In this document: positions 1-7,405 of the stretch, in pieces
Numbering within the stretch: position 1 is the first letter of the stretch
Layout: each line of letters begins with the position of its first letter
Source: Oscillospiraceae bacterium
GTDB taxonomy: Bacteria > Bacillota > Clostridia > Oscillospirales > Ruminococcaceae
Assembly: GCA_018110825.1 (NCBI GenBank)
Contig: JAGBCL010000095.1
Coordinates: forward strand, 124,001 to 188,000
DNA: 64,000 nucleotides
Direction: 5' to 3'
The notes under the pieces: model-generated
What the model was told of the DNA's origin: nothing
Database searches by the model: none
The model's input: only the letters and a program-made list of their open reading frames with translations
Program-made: the position numbers and the translations under genes

Positions 1-228
1 ATGTGGCGTACCTTTTCCTTTTAAAAGGGTATATGGAACACAGATCTTCTCAGCACTAAGATATTCTATCATTTCATTTTTATGGTATTCATCAGAAATA
101 AGTCTAGGTATTTTATCCTTTATCAACTTTTGATTTATTATAGAATTGGGTACAAACACTCTTACAACATTTTTCAAATTTTGCAGTGTATATGCTTCTT
201 GAACCCACCCAAATGTTCTATCAGCCAT
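1..228 (-). CDS. FokI-family type IIS restriction endonuclease, N-terminal fragment (partial)
   Basis: Reading leftward from an ATG at 226-228, an open frame of 76 codons runs off the window edge. A GGAG ribosome binding site sits at 236-239, 14 bases beyond the stop of the upstream methylase. The protein begins MADRTFGWVQEAYTLQNLKN and continues with KIPRLI and KGKGT segments. As I recall R.FokI, this lines up with its N-terminal DNA-recognition region (RTFGWVQ, NLKRVVQVF, KIPTLV, GTGT). It should cut a few bases outside a GGATG-like site. The catalytic PD-(D/E)XK domain would lie beyond the window, so nuclease integrity is unknown. The order M1-M2-R on one strand suggests a single operon. 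The region is clearly richer in A+T than the host genes, which fits horizontal transfer. Confidence 0.82.
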   Translation of the reverse strand, partial: MADRTFGWVQEAYTLQNLKNVVRVFVPNSIINQKLIKDKIPRLISDEYHKNEMIEYLSAEKICVPYTLLKGKGTPH

Positions 229-241
229 AATAATTCTCCAA

Positions 242-1090
242 TCAATAATTTGTTATTAAAACCTCTTTGGTAGTGTTATTGCGGTTATTCGTATGGTAAT
301 TACAATTATTATAATTAAAGTTGATATCGTGAATCACATAATCATTTTCAGATGCCCAGTCGATTAACAAATTGTTTATACTCCCTTTATGCTCTAATAC
401 ATTTGACAATGCAAAATATACACCTCTGTCTGAAAGCATATCCAATTTCTTTAACAATTCACAATCATCATTTTCAGTCCACCCTCTAAACCCACGTTTA
501 CCATCATTATAGCTTCCGCATGTAAGCAAATAAGGTGGATCAGCATATATAAAATCTCCCGATTTTAGTACATCATAATTAAAGTCGCAAAAATCATCAG
601 CTGAAAAATGTATATCATCTATTTGCTTTTTAAACAATATTAAATTATTACGCATAACCTCATTAAAACTGCTTCTATTTCTACCAAACGGATTATTGTA
701 ATCGTGATTACTGTTAAACCTAAACTGATAATTGAAACTATAGCACATAAGCACATATAAATCCAATGGATTCTTTGTCTGATTATAATGATTACGAAAA
801 GCTTTATATCCACTCTCATTGGTTTTACTGAGTTTCCATTTTTCTATTGTAGTATCAATATGTTCAAGAATAAAATCAACATCGTTATTTTGAAATTCTT
901 GTAAGATCCCTATAACATGGTAATTAATATCATTTGCATATACTTTGTTAGCTATAGTATTTACAGTAACATCGCAGCCACCACAAAATATATCTACAAA
1001 AGTATCAATATTCTTCGGAAAATATTCCTGTATTAATTCAATAATTCTATATTTATTTCCGATATAATTAAAAGGTGCTTTGACAGCCAT
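242..1090 (-). CDS. D12-class adenine-N6 DNA methyltransferase, second subunit (like C-terminal half of M.FokI)
   Basis: A 282-residue MethyltransfD12 (Dam-like) enzyme that would transfer methyl from S-adenosylmethionine to adenine N6 on one strand of the restriction site. The SAM-binding motif is VDIFCGG near residue 35, and the catalytic motif FIYADPPYL is near residue 183. Stretches such as NQTKNPLDLY, NYQFRFN and GSYNDGKRGF match my memory of the C-terminal half of the fused M.FokI. The gene starts only one base after the stop of the companion methylase, whose last codons supply its GAGGAGG ribosome binding site, so translation is probably coupled. Two adenine methylases are expected for an asymmetric site, since each strand needs its own enzyme. 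Confidence 0.9.
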   Translation of the reverse strand: MAVKAPFNYIGNKYRIIELIQEYFPKNIDTFVDIFCGGCDVTVNTIANKVYANDINYHVIGILQEFQNNDVDFILEHIDTTIEKWKLSKTNESGYKAFRNHYNQTKNPLDLYVLMCYSFNYQFRFNSNHDYNNPFGRNRSSFNEVMRNNLILFKKQIDDIHFSADDFCDFNYDVLKSGDFIYADPPYLLTCGSYNDGKRGFRGWTENDDCELLKKLDMLSDRGVYFALSNVLEHKGSINNLLIDWASENDYVIHDINFNYNNCNYHTNNRNNTTKEVLITNY

Positions 1091-1091
1091 A

Positions 1092-2117
1092 TCAATGCCT
1101 CCTCAAAAAATACAACTGTTCTTTCAGTCCTCTTGTGTTATTTGGTATTTTATTTTTATATCTTCTATAGTCATATTCAAATAACTTAAAACTATTATTT
1201 ACGGCATATTCTTTGCAAATATTTGATAGTTCTTCTGACGATAGAAGCGCTTCGTTATTATAACTGATTAAAATATATTTACTTTGGCAATCTCTTATCA
1301 TTGTCTCAAAAGCAGCAGCAACAGTATTTTTTTTGCAGAATACCGACTTTTGTTTATCATAATTACGCATACCTGTTACCCCATGTATTTCAGGATAATC
1401 ATATCGTGCAATAGTTTCAAGTATATGATAATTAGGAAGATATTCTCTTGAATTATAGGGTGGATCGGCGTACAGCAAATCAGATTTATTTGAAAGTAAG
1501 CAAGTATAGTCCTTATTGTAGCATTCATTTTTTTGTCCATTACTTATTATAGTAGGTGCAGATAGTTGAAGTTTTTTATATGTACGATTGTCCCAAAATT
1601 TTAAATAAGCAGCATAAACACCTGTAATATTTGAAACATAAGGTACTGCATTCAAAAGTGAAGCAATTAGATAAAAATATTCATCTTCGTTAATCAATGC
1701 TTTTTTATACCACTTTTCTATTGTTAATCTAATAATGTCTATTTTTAATGCGTTATCCGGTTGAAAATACATTCTGTTACAATCTCCAACTGGGCTATAA
1801 TTGTTATAAATGAAGCAGTCGGATATTTGAAAATCTGTATTATTAATATTCAAGTTATTCAAGTAAACAAAAGGATCCGATATACCAAGAGTTTTGAATG
1901 ATGGTATTTCATTCATCATTATGGAAGCTCTGGAAATAACATAACTGAAATATAAAAAATCATTGCTGATAGTACGATATCCATTTGATTTAAAATATGT
2001 GGATACAACACCTGAACCGGCAAATAGATCAATAACGGAAGATACATTATCAGTTTCATTATTTATTACATTATTTATATTTTCTAATAAAAGACTTTTT
2101 CCACCAATGTAACGCAT
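1092..2117 (-). CDS. D12-class adenine-N6 DNA methyltransferase, first subunit (like N-terminal half of M.FokI)
   Basis: A 341-residue D12-class methyltransferase. It begins MRYIGGKSLLLENI, has the SAM motif IDLFAGSGVV near residue 33, and has the catalytic motif LLYADPPYNSREY near residue 219. The start and the segments YSPVGDCNRMYF, YDYPEIHGVTG and ISYNNE resemble the N-terminal domain of M.FokI from memory. It should protect one strand of an asymmetric site while the downstream enzyme protects the other. It is first in the predicted M1-M2-R operon, directly behind a near-consensus promoter, so modification is made before restriction. In FokI the two domains form one polypeptide. Here TGA-T-ATG separates them. 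Confidence 0.9.
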   Translation of the reverse strand: MRYIGGKSLLLENINNVINNETDNVSSVIDLFAGSGVVSTYFKSNGYRTISNDFLYFSYVISRASIMMNEIPSFKTLGISDPFVYLNNLNINNTDFQISDCFIYNNYSPVGDCNRMYFQPDNALKIDIIRLTIEKWYKKALINEDEYFYLIASLLNAVPYVSNITGVYAAYLKFWDNRTYKKLQLSAPTIISNGQKNECYNKDYTCLLSNKSDLLYADPPYNSREYLPNYHILETIARYDYPEIHGVTGMRNYDKQKSVFCKKNTVAAAFETMIRDCQSKYILISYNNEALLSSEELSNICKEYAVNNSFKLFEYDYRRYKNKIPNNTRGLKEQLYFLRRH

Positions 2118-2161
2118 AACATCTCCCTATCTTAATTGTGTATAAACATTTATCCAATTAT

Positions 2162-2190
2162 ATTGTATCATAACATTATAAAAAAGTCAA
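2162..2190 (-). promoter_or_regulatory. Promoter of the restriction-modification operon
   Basis: Read on the minus strand, TTGACT and TACAAT are separated by 17 bases and lie about 45 bases upstream of the first methylase start. This is a near-consensus sigma-A promoter and the only good one seen ahead of the operon. Confidence 0.75.
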
Positions 2191-2258
2191 TAAATGTTAT
2201 TTGTTGTTTTATCATAATTGTTTTGTCTTTTCATTTCCAAACTTTGAGATTACCAGTA

Positions 2259-2293
2259 CCTATGATATTGTCCCCAAACGGCAATATCATAGG
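2259..2293. repeat. 12-bp perfect inverted repeat between cargo and IME backbone
   Basis: CCTATGATATTG (2259-2270) and its exact reverse complement (2282-2293) flank an 11-base loop. No T-run follows on either strand close enough to make a convincing intrinsic terminator. The repeat sits between the promoter of the restriction system and the end of the zinc-finger gene, and could be a recombination or regulatory site. Confidence 0.6.
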
Positions 2294-2360
2294 AGCATTT
2301 TGACCGCATAATTCATAGTTTGATTTTTTTGGGGGCGGTTCATTATAACCTAGCTCTTTT

Positions 2361-3443
2361 TTATTTCAGCACTAACATATCCACTTCAAACAAAATCTCC
2401 CCCTCAACCATCTTGCAGTAAATTTCTTCTGTTGCTGAATCGGACATTTTGTATAACCTGTTTGTCAGTTTACGCATAGCGTTTTTGGCAGAAGTGATTA
2501 CATCATCAAAATCAGCATCGGGACGTTTACCGCTGTCACGGTATTCCTCAATAGCATTGGAAACGTACTTTTCAGCTTTATTCTGTGCATCGGTAAATAA
2601 ATCAATAGCATATTCACTTTTCTTGGCTTCTGTGAGCTTATGTTTCAATCCACGAACATAACCGCAGTAGCCTTTCTTTATATCTGAAAACTCGTCTTTC
2701 TTGCCTTTGCGTATATCCTTTTTCTTCTGTGACAGGCACTTTTCATCGCCGCAGCAGATATTATTCCCGACACTCAAATAATGTTTGTGACAATAACAAC
2801 ATTCATACACTTTCATACCAATGCTGCTGATACAAAAGCTGTACTCATACAAAAACGGCAGCAGCGACAGTTCTGTTGTCCTGTACATTTCGTTGATACC
2901 ATTGCCACGCAAAACAACATATCCTATATCCTCTTGAATGATTTTCTGACTTGTATCAGGAATATGATTGTAAAACCAATCCGTAATAATCAGCTGTTCC
3001 ATTTCAGCAACGATACCGTTAAGCTGACTGCGGTATGCTTTTTCTTCACCGCTGTTTGTCATAGCATTTGTAACGAAACCGGTTATCTTGTTAAGATTTT
3101 TTCTTCCGACAGTATAAATCTCCCATAGCTTTTCAAGGTAATATTTTGCAAAGAAATTATCTTCCTTTTCAGACAAAACCAAATATTCATTTGTTAAAAC
3201 CGAATTAACGTCTTTTCCTTTGGTTATGTATTCAATAGTTTTAGCTGAAAATGTTTTTAATCGTTCATACCTGGTGCGGAACTGCTCCAACTGTATCAGC
3301 ATATCATCAAAGCTGAATGTTATCATTGAAGCAATGAGCCTTGAAAACATTTCAGCATTATTCAGGGATTCATCATCAGCATTAAGTATAAAATTCACGC
3401 TTTTGGTATGGCTGTTGACTCTGTAAAGTGTAAAAGTTTTCAT
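2361..3443 (-). CDS. Hypothetical IME protein with a Cys-rich zinc-finger motif
   Basis: A 360-residue protein without signal peptide or membrane segment. The N-terminal two thirds looks helical. Around residues 214-236 it has CCYCHKHYL followed by CCGDEKC, a plausible Cys4 zinc ribbon. A Lys-rich stretch follows (QKKKDIRKGKKDEF), then a helical C-terminus. It resembles proteins often labelled DUF6076 on Ruminococcaceae mobile elements, but I cannot confirm the family. It is transcribed divergently from the relaxase, and the gap between them contains repeated AAACGC sites that could be its operators. The role is unknown; a DNA-binding accessory or regulatory function is only an inference. Confidence 0.7.
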   Translation of the reverse strand: MKTFTLYRVNSHTKSVNFILNADDESLNNAEMFSRLIASMITFSFDDMLIQLEQFRTRYERLKTFSAKTIEYITKGKDVNSVLTNEYLVLSEKEDNFFAKYYLEKLWEIYTVGRKNLNKITGFVTNAMTNSGEEKAYRSQLNGIVAEMEQLIITDWFYNHIPDTSQKIIQEDIGYVVLRGNGINEMYRTTELSLLPFLYEYSFCISSIGMKVYECCYCHKHYLSVGNNICCGDEKCLSQKKKDIRKGKKDEFSDIKKGYCGYVRGLKHKLTEAKKSEYAIDLFTDAQNKAEKYVSNAIEEYRDSGKRPDADFDDVITSAKNAMRKLTNRLYKMSDSATEEIYCKMVEGEILFEVDMLVLK

Positions 3444-3459
3444 TTTGATCTATCCTTTT

Positions 3460-3584
3460 AAACGCTTATATAAACGCATAATTATTTTTATCTTATATTA
3501 TACCATATACTTACGCTAATTTCCACTAACAAATGTGATAGTATGATGAAAAAACGCAAATTTACAGCGTTTATTTTTGCGTTT
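3460..3584. repeat. Paired 12-bp-period AAACGC/GCGTTT sites in the IME control region
   Basis: AAACGC occurs at 3460-3465 and 3472-3477. The reverse form GCGTTT occurs at 3567-3572 and 3579-3584, again 12 bases apart. The two 18-bp blocks match in 15 of 18 positions as inverted copies. A further AAACGC is at 3552-3557. The sites bracket the divergent control region of the zinc-finger gene, with a minus-strand TATAAT-like box inside. They look like binding sites for an element-encoded regulator or replication protein. Confidence 0.6.
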
Positions 3585-3685
3585 AAACGTATTGAGGTTT
3601 TTTCCTGCATTGCAGCCTGTTATACTGAAATTACAGGCAAGGGATACGCTGAAAAATATGTTTATATATTCTTTCAGTATATCAA

Positions 3686-3792
3686 TCGCTTTCCGCAGAA
3701 AGCGAAATCCCCCTCGGAGAGCCCCGGACTATTGGATATGTAGCTTGCGGAGTGTCCAATAGTACCTCGGGGTTACTCTTGGAAAGAGTAAC
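3686..3792. other. Candidate oriT: three consecutive hairpins ahead of the relaxase
   Basis: Three inverted repeats lie within 110 bases just upstream of the MobV gene. They are TCGCTTT/AAAGCGA (3686-3705), ACTATTGGA/TCCAATAGT (3728-3763, with an outer CCCCG/CGGGG pair), and GTTACTCTT/AAGAGTAAC with a 3-base loop (3772-3792). MobV-type origins of transfer are usually hairpin-rich and adjacent to the relaxase gene. The nic site cannot be pinned from sequence alone. The same structure could instead act in relaxase mRNA regulation. Confidence 0.45.
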
Positions 3793-3843
3793 AGAACTAA
3801 GTCGGCTATCCCTTACTTATCAAAATGAAAGGAGGTTTACACC

Positions 3844-5553
3844 TTGAAAGAAAAAAGAATTTCCCACGTTGTCGGTAAAGGCAGTTTGACACATAACAAC
3901 AGATGCTTCTTTGCTAAAAATGTTGATACCTCACGCACTTCGCAAAATGTTGAGATCGTCCGTATTCCTTTGGCAAAAGCCTATGATGATCTGTTCAGCA
4001 AATCTGTTGAACGTTACAATGATAAACAGACAAGAAAATGCCGTCGAATAGATACTGACTATTTCTTTCACCTGTTTAATCATAAGGTTTGCGATTATAC
4101 TCTCGTTGCTAACAATAAGCAGAAAAGCTTTTATGAAGATTTAGTCCAGGTCGGTGATATGCACGATACAGGCTGCGGTACTCCCGATGCAGAAATCGCA
4201 AAACAGTGTCTTATCGAATATACGGAACATTACATTAAGAACAATCCTAACTTTTACGTTTTCAATGCTGTTATTCATATGGACGAAGCTACTCCGCACC
4301 TGCACATCAATTACATTCCTGTCGGACATTATTCAAAAGGTCTTGACACAAGAAATGCTATGGCAAAGGCTCTTGAGGAAATGGGATACACAGGAGTTAA
4401 TGCTGCTACCAAATGGCGTGAACACGAACGAGCCGTTTTTACTGAGATATGTAAATCCCACGGTCTTGAAATTGCCGCACCGCAGAAATCAAGAGGTTAT
4501 AATTTTACCGTTGATGAATACAAGGATATTCAAGAAGAAAAGAAACGTCTTACGGAAGAATTACAGCCTTTGCGTGAAATGGAGCTTGCAGCAGACGAAA
4601 GCAAGGTTATCGGTAAAAAACAACTGCTTTCTCATAATATCACCGTTTCTCCCGATGAATTTGAACAGCTTGAAATGCAAAAAAAAGCTGTTGCGGTCCA
4701 GACACTTGATAATCAGAATAAGCTAAAAGGTTTTGCTGATCGTGAAAAAGCTCTTGATGAACGTGAAACTGAAATTGCCGTTAAGGAAGAAGAAAGTCTG
4801 CTCCGTCAATCTGAAAGGAGCAGAGAGCTTGATATGCGTGAGAATGATATTATCCGGTCCGAAAAACGTGTTAATGAAAATCTGTCTTATGCCGAAAAGA
4901 AAATATCTGATGCAGAAAGCAAAATGAAAACCGCTGAGCAGATGTACGTTAAACAGCGTCAATTAAATCAGTGGTATGCGGAATCTCAGCGTGAGATACG
5001 GCAGATCAAGAAAGAGCTTGATGAAAAACGCTATGAGCTTATCAATATCCGCCGAGCAGTGGATATTCCGCCATATGATAAAAATTCAGATCCCATTGAA
5101 AAAATCAATAAGCTAAAGGACGAAAATTATACGATGTTCAGAATCATTGATAATGAACTTCAGCTTCCGTTCTCCCAAATGAAAAAAACTCCAAGTGAAA
5201 TGCTGAGTATGCTTATTGATAAATTCAAAAGCCGTATATCCGAAACAGAAAAAGAAATATCTGAGAGCAGATCAATTATCGACAGGCTTACTGATCAACT
5301 TGCCTATATAAAGCAGTCCTTTGTCAAGGTGGTGCTTGCCGTAAATACACTTGTGTATTCAAAACAGCATAACAAAGGTCTGACAGGTATCAGCAAGGCA
5401 CTTGCTGCGTGTATCAGCCTGTTTACAGATAAGGTTTTTAAAAATCTCGGCGAATATGATACCATCAACAAATGCGCTATTGACGATGAAATCAGAGAAA
5501 ATATGCATTTATTTACCGAAAAAACATCAGAAAGAAATAATTATGAAAGATAG
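3844..5553 (+). CDS. MobV (Mob_Pre) family relaxase
   Basis: A 569-residue plasmid-recombination/mobilization protein that would nick the element at oriT and pilot single-stranded DNA into a conjugation channel supplied by another element. The diagnostic motif HMDEATPHLHINYIPV lies near residues 145-160, with the metal-binding histidine cluster HxDExTPHxH. The C-terminal half (about 230-480) is a long Glu/Lys/Arg-rich coiled coil, usual for this family. The start is TTG at 3844, preceded by AGGAGG with 8 bases spacing, and no better ATG lies nearby. The excisionase-like and helicase genes follow in the same direction, which suggests one operon. No coupling protein or type IV secretion genes are present, so the element is mobilizable rather than self-transmissible. 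Confidence 0.92.
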   Translation: MKEKRISHVVGKGSLTHNNRCFFAKNVDTSRTSQNVEIVRIPLAKAYDDLFSKSVERYNDKQTRKCRRIDTDYFFHLFNHKVCDYTLVANNKQKSFYEDLVQVGDMHDTGCGTPDAEIAKQCLIEYTEHYIKNNPNFYVFNAVIHMDEATPHLHINYIPVGHYSKGLDTRNAMAKALEEMGYTGVNAATKWREHERAVFTEICKSHGLEIAAPQKSRGYNFTVDEYKDIQEEKKRLTEELQPLREMELAADESKVIGKKQLLSHNITVSPDEFEQLEMQKKAVAVQTLDNQNKLKGFADREKALDERETEIAVKEEESLLRQSERSRELDMRENDIIRSEKRVNENLSYAEKKISDAESKMKTAEQMYVKQRQLNQWYAESQREIRQIKKELDEKRYELINIRRAVDIPPYDKNSDPIEKINKLKDENYTMFRIIDNELQLPFSQMKKTPSEMLSMLIDKFKSRISETEKEISESRSIIDRLTDQLAYIKQSFVKVVLAVNTLVYSKQHNKGLTGISKALAACISLFTDKVFKNLGEYDTINKCAIDDEIRENMHLFTEKTSERNNYER

Positions 5554-5564
5554 GAGAATTTACT

Positions 5565-5846
5565 ATGGAAAACAAAACAGAAATTATGGCACAGATCGTT
5601 GCACTTTTAAGTCAGCTTATTGATGAAAACACAGCACCAACAGCAGAATCAAAGTCCTCTGCACCTGTTAAGATGCTCACTATCAAGGAATGTACAAAGG
5701 CTGTCAGCGGTTTATCTGAACACACTGTCCGTCAGCTTGTAGTACAGAAAAAGATACCTTTCATCAGAACGGGACAGGGCAAGCGTGGCAAAATTCTTAT
5801 CAGCAAGGCGGCTCTGCTTGAATATCTTGGAGGTGATGCGTCATGA
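5565..5846 (+). CDS. Excisionase-like helix-turn-helix DNA-binding protein
   Basis: A 93-residue protein. After a low-complexity N-terminus (about 35 residues) it has an HTH_17/excisionase-type domain (LTIKECTKAVSGLSEHTVRQ, then KKIPFIRTGQGKRGKILI and KAALLEYL). Such proteins bend DNA and steer integrase toward excision, or regulate element genes. It begins 11 bases after the relaxase and overlaps the next gene by 4 bases (ATGA), so it is translationally coupled to the helicase. Whether it acts as Xis or as a replication/transfer regulator is not decided by sequence. Confidence 0.82.
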   Translation: MENKTEIMAQIVALLSQLIDENTAPTAESKSSAPVKMLTIKECTKAVSGLSEHTVRQLVVQKKIPFIRTGQGKRGKILISKAALLEYLGGDAS

Positions 5847-7147
5847 TGTCACCTTCATGGCTTGATGATAAGGGCAAAATAAACGAGCCTTTATTCTGCA
5901 AGGAATATGTTTCAGAATATCCCGTTATTTTCTTTGATAACAGATTTTACAACGTGGACGGTGAGGTCAGTGAGGATATTATTTCCCACAGCATATCCGA
6001 AAAGGTTATGCCTTACGTTACAAATAATATTGCAGCTGTTGTAAAACGTCTTACGGAAGCTTTGAAATTATACTGTTTTTCCGAACCTATTGTTCCGAAA
6101 GAAGATGAAATTCATTTATCTAACGGTATTCTCAAAACCAACGGAATATGGATCCCCGAAAAGAGATTCTGTGTGAACAGGCTTAACGTTACATATAACC
6201 CCGATTTCAGAAACAGTGTATATTATCCCGAGCATTTCCTGACTTTTCTTATGGATATGCTTGATATGGACGATATAATTACATTGCAGGAATACCTCGG
6301 TTACTGTCTTATTCCATCAACAAAGGGACAGGCTATGATGTTTATCATCGGGAACGGCGGAGAGGGTAAAAGCCGTATCGGTATCGTTTTGCAGGAGATA
6401 TTCAAATCTGCAATGCTTACAGGAAGTTTTCAGCGTATAGAAACGGACAAATTCTTCCGCTACAATTTACAGAACAAGCTGCTTATGCTTGATGACGATA
6501 TGCAGATGAGTGCCTTACCCTCGACGGGTTACATAAAAAATCTTGTTACTGCTGAAATCCCCGTTGATGTTGAAGCAAAGGGACAGCAGTCACAGCAGGC
6601 TATGCTGTACTCACGTTTTCTTTGTTTCGGGAACGGTTCACCAAAGGCACTTTATGATAAATCGGACGGATTTTCACGAAGACTTATAATTCTAACTACG
6701 AAACCTGTTCCCGAAAACAGATGCAATGATCCGTTTCTTGCAGATAAATTCATTGCTGAAAAAGAAAAGATCTTTTATTGGATGCTTGACGGATTACTCA
6801 GGCTTATCCGAAATGATTTTCGTTTTACGATCTCAGATAAAACAAAAAGGAATATTTCTGAGGTTATGGCGGAAAATTGCAATATTCCCGAGTTTCTCAA
6901 TGACAAGGGATATATCAGCTTAGGAAAAGAATATGCTGAAAGCACACAGGCTTTATATTCAGCTTACGTTGATTGGTGTCACAAAAATCTGCTGACAGTG
7001 CTTAATCAGAACACTTTCAGCAGCTGGCTTCGCAATAATTGTGACAAATGGAATCTGACAGCTACAAATCACATTCCTATTGAGCATAATCGTGAGGTAA
7101 GAGGTTATAAAGGAATAAAAACACACTATCGCCCATTTATTCTATAA
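5843..7147 (+). CDS. SF3/P4-type replication helicase (phage/plasmid primase-helicase family)
   Basis: A 434-residue protein with a superfamily 3 helicase core. Walker A is GNGGEGKS near residue 170, Walker B is LMLDDD near 215, and a later segment reads FGNGSPKALYDKSDGFSRRL, as in P4-family D5-like replication helicases. The C-terminal HTH-like region (about 370-425) may bind an origin. It probably unwinds the excised circular form during transfer or maintenance. The start ATG overlaps the stop of the excisionase-like gene and has GGAGG 9 bases upstream. No separate primase domain is evident in the N-terminal 150 residues. The non-coding region just downstream contains repeated GTCCG sites that might be its origin. 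Confidence 0.85.
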   Translation: MMSPSWLDDKGKINEPLFCKEYVSEYPVIFFDNRFYNVDGEVSEDIISHSISEKVMPYVTNNIAAVVKRLTEALKLYCFSEPIVPKEDEIHLSNGILKTNGIWIPEKRFCVNRLNVTYNPDFRNSVYYPEHFLTFLMDMLDMDDIITLQEYLGYCLIPSTKGQAMMFIIGNGGEGKSRIGIVLQEIFKSAMLTGSFQRIETDKFFRYNLQNKLLMLDDDMQMSALPSTGYIKNLVTAEIPVDVEAKGQQSQQAMLYSRFLCFGNGSPKALYDKSDGFSRRLIILTTKPVPENRCNDPFLADKFIAEKEKIFYWMLDGLLRLIRNDFRFTISDKTKRNISEVMAENCNIPEFLNDKGYISLGKEYAESTQALYSAYVDWCHKNLLTVLNQNTFSSWLRNNCDKWNLTATNHIPIEHNREVRGYKGIKTHYRPFIL

Positions 7148-7163
7148 AGCAAACAACAAAATG

Positions 7164-7290
7164 CCGTCCGAGGTGTCCGAAATGTCCGTGGACACCTTCT
7201 TCGGACAGCTTAAACAACGTATTTACGGCTTTCGGACGTCAGGACAGCAGTCTTTCTGTTGTACCTTATATGCTGTACGCAAGCTGTCCG
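7164..7290. repeat. Clustered GTCCG/CGGAC repeats, candidate replication origin of the IME
   Basis: GTCCG occurs at 7166, 7175 and 7184, an exact 9-base period. The inverted form CGGAC occurs at 7202 and 7233, and another GTCCG at 7286. Nested inverted repeats form (AGGTGTCC/GGACACCT and TGTCCGAA/TTCGGACA). The cluster lies in the 258-base gap directly after the helicase gene. Iteron-like arrays next to a replication helicase are typical of an origin, but this is inference. Confidence 0.5.
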
Positions 7291-7319
7291 ACAAAATGAC
7301 ATATTTCTATATACAGCAC

Positions 7320-7348
7320 TTGACTTTCGGTTGGTAAAGTGATAAAAT
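7320..7348 (+). promoter_or_regulatory. Promoter of the integrase gene
   Basis: TTGACT and TAAAAT are separated by 17 bases, about 58 bases upstream of the integrase start. The integrase therefore appears to have its own promoter, separate from the mobilization operon. Confidence 0.65.
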
Positions 7349-7405
7349 ATAAATATACAGGAGTATGTCATAAAAATCTGTATTTAATGAAGGAGATTAA
7401 ATTTT

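Noticed and set aside
3543..3743. 66-codon open frame (and an overlapping 61-codon one) ahead of the relaxase
   Set aside because: It covers the AAACGC sites and the hairpin cluster, lacks a ribosome binding site and has no family resemblance. It is better explained as control DNA.
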